Source: Acanthamoeba sp. SK_2022b (lineage: Eukaryota; Discosea; Longamoebia; Acanthamoebidae). From it: a stretch of DNA of 18,190 nt. The notes beneath the pieces were generated by a model. That model was given only the letters and a program-made list of their open reading frames with translations, was not told the origin of the DNA and made no database searches. The position numbers and the translations under genes were made by a program. Below are positions 10,323-18,190 of this stretch, one piece after another (the first letter of the stretch is position 1; every line of letters begins with the position of its first letter). The stretch is taken from the NCBI GenBank assembly GCA_027943245.1, contig JANDJZ010000912.1:1-18190 (forward strand), read 5' to 3'.

Positions 10323-12547
10323 CACACACGGAGAGAGAGAGAGAGAGAGAGCAGCCCACCTTCTCAAAGGGACAGTAGAGCTTGTTGTCGCATTGAGGGA
10401 TCTGGTACTCCTTCTCGCTGTGGAACAGCTTGACGCGGAAATCGGCGGGGCCCTGTACGGCGCGACAGAGGCCAGCGGTCAGCACACACGAGGCCACCGA
10501 GGAGGGGGGAGGGACAAGGGGCACGGGTCAGAGTCGTACGCCGGGCTTGGAGCAGTTGTAGGTGACCAGCGCCACGTTGGCGGCGAACGTGGAGATGACG
10601 CTCTGGCGCCACAGGCGGTTGTCGATCTGCTCCTGCGTGTTGGTGGCCCGGAGGGGAACGCTGTCGTTGAACAGGCCCAGCAAGCTAAGAGAGCGCCGCG
10701 CAGCAATCATGCCAACCGGTTTCGCACAGAGTTGAGCAACAACGACAACAAGAAGCAAACGGCAACGCAATCGCCTGGTCAGGCGCACCTCAGGAACGGC
10801 ATCACGGTCTCGGCGTGAGCGAAGCGCAGGGTGGCCCGCAGCGAGTGCTGGTCCACGGGGTTGGTGACCACCTCGGTAATGGCGTCCTGGACGACGTCGC
10901 GCAGTGAGCTCAACCCCAGTGAGAGAGAGAGAGAGAGAGAGAGGAGAGAAGCCATGGTAAGGGCAAACGGGTAGGTACCACAAAGTTTTGCATGAGGATG
11001 CACGAGATCTCGTAGTTGATGGGATAGCCGTAGCCCTTGGTCCAGTACGAGGACAGATCGTCGATGTAGTTCATGACCCCCGCATCGTCCTTGTCGAAGA
11101 AGCCGCAGAATTGGTCTGTCGCCGCCCACAACACACCCAACCCCCCCCCCCCGATCGGCGATGAGAAAGCCAGTACAGGCGAGAGAGAGAGAGAGAGAGA
11201 TTGGGGGGGGAGTACCCGAGATGTCCTGAGCGGAGAGCTGGAACAGGCACAGCGACCACAGCGTGTCGACCTGTTAAGACAAGACAGGAGGGCGAGCTGG
11301 TTGAGTAGCGGCCCAACAAAAGCCTGCGAGAGGCGATTGAGGGTGGGGGTGGGGGTGGGGTTGGAGCGAGGGCAGAGGCAACGCGTACGTCGTCCGTGGT
11401 GAGGGTCCACCCGGTCACGTTGATCCTCTTGGTGAGCTTGTCGGCCAGCGTGGGCAGCTGCTTGGCCGCGTAGAACTTGCTCTCGGCCGAGGCTGGAGCG
11501 TAGGCAAACACAACACAGCGTCATGACGCTGAGTAGTGATCTCTGTGCGACATTGGGAGGTCGGTCGTGTACCCTGCTTGTTCTTCTTGACGCGCGAGAT
11601 GTAGTTGGGGCAGGTCTTGAAGAACCGAAGCTCGTTGTCGGTCGTCGCGTTGTTGGTGACGATGAAGAAGGGATCAAAGTCCGTCTTGCCGACCTGGCCA
11701 CGGCCCTCGAAGAGGCCGAAGCTGTAGGCGCTGGCGCTCATGCCCGCGCGGGAGATCTCGGTCGAGTGGATGTCATACCGCGAGGGCTGCACGTCACAGT
11801 GACCAGCGTGTGTTGTGTGTGTGGTGAAGGCGGTGTGAGGGAGAGTGAAAGGCGAGCACAGAACGCGATGGACATGGTAGACGAGCGCACCTCGTAGGGG
11901 TAGGCCCCGAGCAGGTCCTTGTAGTAGCTCAGCGCACGCTTGGCCATGTCGTAGTGCTCGTACTCGCCTTGGAGCTGCGCATGCGCCAGCGAGCGAACAA
12001 GCCGCGTAGTGGTGAGGCAGCTTCGTGGGGAGGAGAGGCCGGGACGGGAGAACAAAGAGAGTGGAGCGCACGCACCGTGAGGTAGTCTGCATCGGCCAAG
12101 TCGAAAGGGTTGGTCCAGTTGCGCATCCAAGGGTAGGCGCCTGTGCAAACACAAGCTGGTGATGAGGAGGAGCGCAGAACCCAAAATCGGCTACGGGACG
12201 AAACAACAAAGTACCCATGGCATCGTGGTACTGCTTCAAGATGGAGTAAAACTTGATGAACTGCTTGATGTCACCACTGTGGGAGATAAGGAAATGAGTG
12301 AGCTGGTCATCTTGCGGGGAGACTGACCCGCTTACCCACTAGGACGACGTGATCCATGGCGCGCAAGGAGATTAAAATGAACAGGTTGGCAGCCATCAGG
12401 AGGCGGCGTGTAGGTGGTATCATTCTGCTGGGGCCAGTAGGGCGTTTTCGACCCTAGATGGTAACGAATGTCGAACTCTCCAACAGCCGCAGCCGTAGCC
12501 GCAACCAAAAGCAAGACGAAGAGGCTGATTGAAGCTGCCACCTTCAT
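9890..12547 (-). CDS. MINPP1: Histidine acid phosphatase, multiple inositol polyphosphate phosphatase type, membrane-anchored
   Basis: Thirteen exons: 12547-12336, 12276-12215, 12140-12076, 11974-11891, 11786-11573, 11492-11389, 11270-11216, 11115-10979, 10886-10789, 10684-10540, 10452-10360, 10217-9992, 9924-9890; 1530 nt, 509 residues. Residues 1-22 form a signal peptide (MKVAASISLFVLLLVAATAA). The catalytic motif RHGxRxP is present as ARHGSRRPSG near residue 65, and the proton-donor motif HAE as FAHAETVMPFL in exon 9. The family removes phosphates from inositol polyphosphates, usually in the ER/secretory lumen. Paired Cys late in the protein (exons 11-12) fit an extracytoplasmic domain. 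Near the C terminus is one hydrophobic span (VIILVVCVGAGGVLAGALGL onward), then CIVRCCRRRHEEQGYELAVD and a short end, so it is predicted to be a type I membrane protein with the active domain in the lumen or outside. An in-frame ATG at 12619 would bury the signal peptide and is rejected. The family call is firm; the exact substrate is inferred. Several introns hold CT/GA, CAA or poly-C tracts. Confidence 0.88.
10238..10351. repeat. (CT)10 ... (CAA)15 ... (GA)10 inverted-repeat cluster in an intron
   Basis: Within the phosphatase intron 10359-10218, CT repeats (10238-10257) and GA repeats (10330-10351) are complementary and flank a CAA array (10278-10320). In RNA they could pair as a stem of about 20 bp around the triplet array. 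Confidence 0.9.
10919..10942. repeat. (GA)n tract in a phosphatase intron
   Basis: GA dinucleotides in the intron 10978-10887. They read CT on the coding strand, upstream of the acceptor GTCCAG/GAC, so they probably serve as the polypyrimidine tract. Confidence 0.85.
11141..11200. repeat. Poly-C run and (GA)10 tract in a phosphatase intron
   Basis: Twelve consecutive C (11141-11152) and GA repeats (11181-11200) lie in the intron 11215-11116. Homopolymer runs like this are prone to length error in sequencing, but here they are intronic and do not affect the reading frame. Confidence 0.85.
11341..11363 (+). repeat. G-rich repeat with quadruplex-forming pattern in an intron
   Basis: The pattern GGGTGGGGGTGGGGGTGGGG has four G-runs separated by single T on the plus strand, which is the template strand of the minus-strand phosphatase gene (intron 11388-11271). 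It meets the usual G-quadruplex sequence rule. Confidence 0.8.
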
Positions 12548-12853
12548 GTTGGCGTTGTGGAACAGATTGTTTGCGGGCAGAAATTTTATTTGCCACAAAA
12601 AAATAATAAAAATGCACAATTAGATGTATGGGCCTTGCAGGCGTGGAAGCAGGCCCGGAGGACTCCTGGAGCGCTCTCTTGCGAACTCTCGCGGCACAAG
12701 CACCAGCTGTTTCAACCAGGGATCAAAAACCTCTGCGCACGGTTGCCGTTTCAGGAATTAGTAAAATTGCAGTAATTCTTGCTGTTTTTCTTTTCTTCAA
12801 CACAGGCCAAAAAACCGAAGGAGGCAATCAATTGTTCAAGTCACATTCCAGAA
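12548..12853. promoter_or_regulatory. Divergent promoter between phosphatase and SDHC, with a likely 5' UTR intron of SDHC
   Basis: 306 bases between two head-to-head starts. An AT-rich core (about 12583-12622) lies next to the phosphatase start. On the plus strand, GTAAAATTG at 12761 and a strong polypyrimidine tract ending TTCAACACAG at 12805 outline a 45-base intron in the SDHC leader. An upstream ATG at 12628 is out of frame with SDHC even if that intron is removed, so it would only be an upstream ORF. Confidence 0.55.
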
Positions 12854-13641
12854 ATGTTGGCCAGACAGACCACCAGGACCGCCTCTGTTCTCCCCTCGTT
12901 TGCCGCTCGTGGCACAGTTGCCGGCCTCCAGGCCCTCATCCGTTCGCCGGTGGCGCTCGCTACCCGGACCCTCGCCACGCTCCCTTCTTCCGAGGCGTCG
13001 GAGGCTAAGCCCAACAGGCCCCTTTCGCCCCATGTCTCGATCTACAGATTCCCCCTGCCCGCTCTGACCTCGATCACCAACCGCGCCACCGGTGCTGGCC
13101 TCACCGCCGGTAAGCCCCCAAACCCAATTCCTCGAAGCGAGGCCTACAATGAGGGCACTGCAATGGATTATTTCTCCGATTCAGCTGGGCAAACAACAAC
13201 AAGCATCAAATTGTCTGATTGCTCATGACCAGCCCTCGCCGTCGTGCAATTTTACGAACCTAACATTTCGACCGCGTTGTACACTCAGGCATTTACGCTG
13301 CTGGTGCTCTTGCTCTCTTTGGAGCTCAGGATCTTTCTCTCTACGTCGATGCTTTTAAGACCGCTGCGCCCATCCTTGTCTACCCCGCCAAGCTCGTCGT
13401 TTCCTTCCCCTTCGTCTACCACACTCTGGCCGGCATCAGGCACCTGGTACATTGCTTCACACCTTGTTTTATTCAAGTCAAGGCCACTTCTTGACGAAGC
13501 GCTCATCTTTCCTCTTCATCGTGGTAGTACTGGGACTACACGGCCAAGGGCCTGACGCTCCCCGAGGTCTACAACTCGAGCTACGCCCTCATGGGCGCCA
13601 CAGCTCTGCTCACGCTCGGCCTCACCTTCTACTCCATCTGA
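12854..13641 (+). CDS. SDHC: Succinate dehydrogenase cytochrome b560 subunit (complex II membrane anchor)
   Basis: Three exons: 12854-13109, 13289-13446, 13528-13641; 528 nt, 175 residues. Residues 1-45 are Arg/Ser/Ala-rich without acids until about residue 47, a typical mitochondrial targeting sequence. The family signature follows: NRPLSPHVSIYRFPLPALTS, then ITNRATGAGL, where the Ser and Arg belong to the ubiquinone-binding region of the family. Three hydrophobic segments fit the three SdhC membrane helices. The motif VYHTLAGIRHLYWDY in the second/third segment carries the conserved His of the haem b ligand region and the HxxxGxRHLxWD pattern. It anchors the flavoprotein and iron-sulphur subunits in the inner membrane and passes electrons to ubiquinone. 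Length matches eukaryotic SDHC precursors. The exon 2/3 junction falls between HL and YWDY inside the signature. Confidence 0.95.
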
Positions 13642-13761
13642 TTACCCTTTCCCTCTTCAGTGTTTGTGCAAGTTGCGCTTCCAACAAACACGATTCGCTC
13701 TTCGTCAAAGCAGTGTATCTCTCTCCCTGCGTCGCAAGAGCATGAAGAGGCCAATGTGTGG
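13642..13761. other. Short convergent 3' spacer between SDHC and the PCNA-like gene
   Basis: 120 bases between two stop codons facing each other. No AATAAA and no coding signal were seen. The two 3' UTRs must be very short or overlap. Confidence 0.7.
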
Positions 13762-15139
13762 TTAGTCATCGATAAGCGGCGCGAGGAAGAAGTTGAGGTG
13801 GCCCATGTCTATCAGCTGACACAGGAGGCTCAACGGCGAGCCGGGACCTCTGCACGAATGGGATGCAGGCGTGAGCGTGAGCAGCGTTGGCCCAATGCGC
13901 GTACGTACAGCTGCATGAGCAGGGCCTTGCACTCGGGGAGGCTCGAACAGCCCTTGGCGATTGCAGCGAAGAACTTGAACGCGAAGAGTTCGCTGTGGTC
14001 CTGCTGCGTGTGGATGGCCAGCACGCCCGTCTCGCTGCCGTCCTTCTACATAAAACACCTCAGTGTGGGTCGTGAGCTGTGCGGAGAGCGGTTGTGGGTA
14101 CCATTTCGCTGAGGCTTACGTGGGCGGTTGTGAACGCGCTCTCAACTGCAACGTGTCGCGCAGTGAGAACCAATCACAAGAAGTGTGCTTCAGGATTGAT
14201 ATCAGGTACTTGAGAAGACAACCCCGCCTTGCTTCACCTCGACGCGCAGTTGATCCCCCATGCCGGCAAGGTCGAGACATGCATCGGCCAACACTTGCGG
14301 AGACAGCAACACCTCTTGCGGGCAACATTCGACCCTCAGCTCGAGCGAAAACGGTGATCTAGTGACTTACCACAGGCGTACTGGCGGTCTGGGATGTGGA
14401 TGCGCTCTGGAGAAGGACATGGAGAAGATCAGACAGGCACATGCATGGCGTGGCAATGAGAACGTACCGTGATTGAGCAGAGTCATTTGCGAGAGCTGTC
14501 GTAAGGGCGTGAGCAAGCTAGATGAGCAGTTTGGCTTTCGTTGGGGTACCTGGTACACGCTCTTCTTGTCCACATCTCCATGGGTGGAGTGGATACTCTG
14601 CAGAAGCCAGAGGGCTAAGGACTGCAAGAAACAACCAATCAACCGAGGTCTGGTACCACAGTTAGCGGGCAGTCGGGATCGTCGTTGGCCAAGGAGAGAA
14701 TCAACAGGTCGTTTTTCTTCACTCGCTTGAGAACTAGCGTCGGACACTTAGAACTTAATGTGCAATAACACCTGAAGCAAGGAAGCAAGGCAAGGCACCC
14801 TTCCAAAGAGCTGACAGCTTGAGGCTTAACGTAGTGACTCGCTGTTGCTTCCTGCAGCCAATCAACAAACGGCAATCGATCTGCTGAGCAGGGAAGGACG
14901 GACCATCTGAAAACTCCAAAGGCTTTGTCGGCGCGCAGAGCAACCTCCAGCAGGAACACTTGGGCATCTGCGCGGTGACAGTGTGAGCGTAACACCACAT
15001 TGCGTATTGGGGACGTACTATCAAGGGTGAGGATGTTGAGCCCTTCCTCGCTGAGATCAATGTTAACCGTATCAAGGAGAGCGTTCAGCATCTTGACAAG
15101 CTTGGCAAAAGAGAGCGGACGCTTCAACCTGAGCGACAT
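13762..15139 (-). CDS. PCNA: Divergent PCNA-like DNA sliding clamp
   Basis: Eleven exons: 15139-15019, 14967-14904, 14851-14799, 14733-14657, 14597-14550, 14495-14468, 14406-14371, 14314-14210, 14145-14120, 14045-13905, 13815-13762; 753 nt, 250 residues against about 260 for PCNA. Blocks colinear with PCNA: the N terminus (MSLRLKRPLSFAKLVKMLNA) with DLSEEGLNILTLD; NDLLILSLANDD; the interdomain-loop end IHIPDRQYAC; LADACLDLAGMGDQLRVEVK; and the near-diagnostic C terminus IDMGHLNFFLAPLIDD. PCNA trimers encircle DNA and tether polymerases and repair factors in the nucleus. The lysine equivalent to human Lys164 (RVEVKQGG), the I-P of the partner-binding loop and the C-terminal A-P are kept. Human Arg146, Arg149 and His153 align with Asp, Leu and Gly. 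An in-frame ATG at 15202 would add 21 residues (MQFYAEYDLLARPVSARPDE, then S); I prefer 15139 because it aligns with the PCNA start. Probably a paralogue, with Rad1/Hus1 less likely given the C terminus. Confidence 0.88.
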
Positions 15140-15457
15140 TGACTCATCAGGACGCGCGGAAACGGGACGGGCAAGGAGATCATACTCAGCGTAGAACTGC
15201 ATGATGATGCTGACTCGGGAAGGGTTCTCTTCTGCTACTCAGTTGTTGGCGGCGGGGGTGAGAGAAGGTTAGCGCAGGCAAGCCTTCGCCACGTGCCTGA
15301 ATGCTGCTGCGCTACTCGCCGAAACGGACAAATACAGGTAAGAAGCTTGTTTTTTTCCAGGTATTAGGGCCAGAGAACGCAGCATTTTATCTCTGCAGCG
15401 GCGCAGCAACCAACAGCACCACATTCGCAGGCGCAACAACAACAACTAGACCACAAC
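15140..15457. promoter_or_regulatory. Divergent promoter between the PCNA-like gene and the kinase, with a leader intron
   Basis: 318 bases between two starts. Near the kinase a consensus donor ACAG/GTAAGAAG at 15338 and an acceptor TCTCTGCAG/CGG ending at 15398 define a 61-base intron. If it is spliced, the ATG at 15301 becomes in frame with the kinase start and adds 32 residues (MLLRYSPKRTNTAAQQP..., Gln-rich). Otherwise this is 5' UTR. Confidence 0.6.
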
Positions 15458-17365
15458 ATGGATACGAAGAGTTCCCCTTCTTTAGCGCGGAGAACCAAGC
15501 ATAAAGATCGCGACAAAGATGAAGAGCGCAGGAAAAAGGAAAAGAAGGAGAGGCGCGAGAGGGATCGAGAGCGAGAGCGCGATCGAGACAGGGACGAGAG
15601 GAAGAGGGAGAAGAAGAAGAAGGCAGAGAGGGAGAAGATTCGAGAACGAGGTGACAGGAAGGGCACCAGCAAGACTGGGAGGAGAGAGCGGGCTAGGAAC
15701 GAAGAGACCAAGAAGAAGAAGCGTGGGGAGCGGTCTGAGGTGAGCCGCAAAGATTTTGAGAAATTGAAGGTGCTCGGCAGAGGCGATGTCGGAAAGGTGT
15801 ACCTGGTGAGGCACAAAGACAAAGGCAAGCTCTATGCCATGAAAGTCCTCGACAAGAGCGAGATGATTACCAGGAACAAGGTGCCCAAGACCATTTGATG
15901 CACCATTCCTCTTGTGGTGATACTCACGCTTTCTTGCACCAACAGGTCAAGAGGGCCCTGACTGAAAGAGAGATCTTGGCCACGTCCAACCACCCCTTCA
16001 TTGTTACGCTGCACTACTCGTTCCAGACGAAGAACAACCTCTACTTCATCATGGACTACTGTGCCGGTGGCGAGTTCTTCAAGATGCTTCAGCGTCAGCC
16101 TAACAAGTGCCTTACGGGTACGCGCGCTTATCATTTATTTCATAATTATAACATATCTAATCTGGCAATAATTAATTCAACTCACTTAATCTCGGCGAAC
16201 AGAGGACCAAGTGAGGTTTTATGGTGCCGAGGTGCTTCTGGCGCTCGAGTACCTGCACATGATGGGTTTCATTTACAGAGGTACACGCGTTTTCTTCGAT
16301 CTTCCGCTCCCGGTGATTCTTTTCTCATTTACAGTTATTCTTTCAGATCTCAAGCCAGAGAACCTGCTCCTCGATGGAAGCGGACACGTGATGCTTACAG
16401 ATTTCGATCTGTCCAAGCAGTCGGTGACTCCTGTGAATCCCAAGGTGGTGACTCAGATGCTCACTGGCAAGATGAAGCTCGACACCAGGCCGTCCGTGGT
16501 CACCAACTCCTTCGTGGGTACCGAGGAGTACATCGCCCCTGAGGTGATCGAAGGCTACGGCCACACTTCGTCGGTCGATTGGTGGACCTTCGGCATTCTC
16601 CTCTACGAGATGCTGGTGCGTTCACGCTCCTGCTTGCTCTTCCCCTGTGTTCCCAATTGTAGTTGGTCATCAACTCACGCCACGGCCTCCCATCAGTACG
16701 GCAAAACGCCCTTCCGCGGTCGCACTCGTGAGCACACCTTTGACCACATTCTGCACAAGACCAACATCAAGTTTCCGGATACGCCAGTGGTGAGTTGTTG
16801 CCTGGCACGCGTTTGTGCTATCTCGTGTTTGCTTGCTTGCCCCTTTCTGACGGTGGGTCTACGCAGACGAGTAAGGAGGCCAAGAGCTTGGTCAAGAAGC
16901 TGCTCGACAAGGATCCTCGTAAGCGCTTGGGATCAGAACACGGCGCAGCCGACATCAAGGTGCTTCCCCCTCTTTGCCTTCCCGCTCACCGCTCACTACG
17001 TCGGCCAGCGCTGATGCCCCTGTTATTTGACTATGGCGACCACAGGAGCATCCGTTCTTCAAGGGCAAGGTGAACTGGGCCCTCATCCGCAACCAGGTCC
17101 CTTCGATCATCCCCGAGTTGGACAAGAAGCTACTTGAAGCCGAGCCTCTGACCGATTCCGAGGACGAGTCGGATTCGTCCGAGTCCTCTGACTCCTCCGA
17201 CAGCGACTCTGACTCGTCTGAGTCGTCGGACTCCTCGTCCTCCAACGATGAATACTTCTCGTCCTTTACGCCACGTACGTTCTCCAATTCCTCCCGCGAA
17301 ACACTGCGTGGCCAGCAAGTCACTCACTCGCCGTGTTGCACGCAGTGTCCAGAAAGGAGAGCTAA
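15458..17365 (+). CDS. AGC serine/threonine kinase, nrc-2/Fpk1-phototropin (AGC VIII, DFD) type, with RE/RD-rich N terminus and acidic tail
   Basis: Eight exons: 15458-15880, 15946-16117, 16203-16280, 16347-16615, 16697-16789, 16867-16959, 17046-17274, 17346-17365; 1377 nt, 458 residues. Residues about 10-95 are almost only Lys, Arg, Glu and Asp ([19 protein letters not shown]), a long charged helix or RE/RD-type domain. The kinase domain runs from [19 protein letters not shown] (Gly loop) through YAMKVL (ATP lysine), YRDLKPEN (catalytic loop) and [10 protein letters not shown] (DFD in place of DFG), then an insert, then [20 protein letters not shown] (activation loop with the PDK1-site Ser) to HPFFKG. 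DFD plus the GDVGKVYLV loop mark the group of fungal nrc-2/Fpk1 kinases and plant AGC VIII kinases; yeast Fpk1 regulates phospholipid flippases. The tail has about 35 Ser/Asp/Glu residues, then EYFSSFTP, resembling the hydrophobic motif FxxF(S/T). All catalytic residues are present, so it should be active. A start at 15301 is possible. Confidence 0.93.
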
Positions 17366-17751
17366 GCTTGTACGCACGTCCTTACGAGGCGACCACCACC
17401 TGCCCACTTCCTCGGTGTCGCACTTCTCCCGCACTATACAAATACACTTCATTGTCCGCTCGTTGCGCCCTGTGCGTGTTCTTACAGGGCAATAATGACG
17501 AGCATGATCAATTATTCAGAACCTGTCAACAAAACCCGAAGATGCGCCCTTTGGCTTTAATGGTTGGGGGTGGGGCCAGGTGTCAGCACCAGCGACTTTT
17601 GGTAGCTGTAACGAAGGGGGATAAAACTGGGCGCCAAGGAGGACGACAAGTATCTTGCCTGCTTGCTGAACCTGGTGCAGGCAGAAAAAACATGGATGGA
17701 GGGCCCTCTATTTCGTTAGGATTGTCATCAATCGGTGGCACGTACAGCACG
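17366..17751. promoter_or_regulatory. Spacer between the kinase and hydrolase genes
   Basis: 386 bases between the kinase stop and the next start on the same strand. No convincing exon, RNA gene or repeat was found. It should hold the kinase 3' UTR and the hydrolase promoter; I could not place either signal. Confidence 0.4.
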
Positions 17752-18190
17752 ATGGTGGAAGCCATCATTAGGCCACCGAGGTACGGTTACACATTCCCTG
17801 TCGATGCATCAAATATTCATGAAGTGAACCTGCAGAATGCGCTACACGACGGCAGATCTAGGGCCACCCAAATTTCGTCTGGGTAGAAGGACCTTCCAAA
17901 GGACAGATTTTCAGGTTAATCCTCTTTGCGTTCCCTCTCGTAAATCGTTTCTCCCTTATCAATATTTAAGAATTAAGATAAAACATACCAAAAAATAAAG
18001 AAAATAAAGTTCAGCTTTGGGCGCTGACCCCGGCTGGTGCAACGGCCTCAGGTGGTCAACAAAAGAGGGCTCACGATTCAAGCAAGCCACTACGAGCCCG
18101 TCGCAGGCGAGCGTCCACGCAAGCAGTTGCCGTGCGTGATCTACCTCCACGGCAACTGCGGTTGCCGGCTGGACGCCCTCGAGTGCCTGC
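17752..18190 (+). CDS. Alpha/beta hydrolase (serine hydrolase family), 5' part; gene continues beyond the window
   Basis: Three exons fit in phase: 17752-17780, 17836-17914 and 18052 onward (introns 17781-17835 and 17915-18051), giving 82 complete residues. The spliced N terminus reads MVEAIIRPPRMRY, DLGPPKF, RTFQRTDFQ, VVNKRGLTIQASHYEP, then KQLPCVIYLHGNCGCRLDAL. This order (IIRPPR, a Tyr, DLGP, a basic NKRG block, SHYEP, PCVIYLHGN) is that of protist alpha/beta hydrolases. The HGN element forms the oxyanion-hole region after beta-strand 3; the nucleophile Ser elbow and the Asp/His of the triad lie outside the window. The second intron is AT-rich, and without removing both introns the reading frame is closed, which supports the splice model. 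Substrate unknown; lipase, thioesterase or peptidase are all open. Confidence 0.82.

Noticed and set aside
12332..12619. Upstream start at 12619 for the phosphatase
   Set aside because: It would put 24 residues, translated from the AT-rich promoter-like stretch, before a textbook signal peptide.
17248..17886. A 212-residue plus-strand frame across the kinase end and spacer
   Set aside because: It is out of frame with the kinase and only passes through the hydrolase first exon. It has no conserved motif outside that exon.
1..18190. Mobile element, CRISPR, viral insertion, tRNA or rRNA
   Set aside because: No transposase, reverse transcriptase, terminal repeats, spaced direct repeats, capsid-type gene or RNA-gene fold was seen. 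All repeats are microsatellites or coding repeats.

Overview
The window looks like nuclear DNA of a GC-rich, very intron-dense protist, most likely an Acanthamoeba-like amoebozoan. Exons are GC-rich, introns are mostly 45-200 bases with GT...AG ends and donors of the GTACG/GTGCG/GTACC type, spacers are AT-rich, and the proteins are purely eukaryotic (mitochondrial SDHC, PCNA, an nrc-2/Fpk1-type AGC kinase, MINPP-type phosphatase, ankyrin-RING). The species is inferred from these traits, not proven. All gene models come from reading splice sites by eye; for every complete gene the exon lengths sum to a multiple of three.

Layout. 1-7960 (minus): a 27-exon gene of unrecognised family, running off the left edge. 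It encodes about 1255 residues of mostly helical sequence with a disordered centre, then at least 598 residues of acidic Ser-rich tail carrying seven copies of a short basic-hydrophobic motif. 8451-9742 (plus): a 280-residue ankyrin-repeat/UBA-like/RING protein. 9890-12547 (minus): a 13-exon histidine acid phosphatase of the multiple inositol polyphosphate phosphatase type, with signal peptide and C-terminal membrane anchor. 12854-13641 (plus): the cytochrome b560 subunit of succinate dehydrogenase. 13762-15139 (minus): an 11-exon, strongly diverged PCNA-like sliding clamp. 15458-17365 (plus): an AGC kinase with a DFD motif, an Arg-Glu/Arg-Asp-rich N terminus and an acidic Ser-rich tail. 17752-18190 (plus): the first three exons of an alpha/beta hydrolase running off the right edge.

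The first six genes alternate in strand, so neighbours share short divergent promoters (7961-8450, 12548-12853, 15140-15457) or convergent 3' ends (9743-9889, 13642-13761). No operon-like logic or shared pathway links them; this is ordinary compact protist gene packing. No RNA gene, transposon, CRISPR array or viral gene was seen.

The most interesting points are: the clamp, which keeps the PCNA frame, the equivalent of Lys164 and the C-terminal signature but has lost basic DNA-facing residues of one helix; the repeat-bearing tail of the unknown large gene; long CA/TG arrays lying inside introns of that gene, three of them against 3' splice sites; and an intron of the phosphatase gene able to fold on itself through complementary CT and GA tracts.
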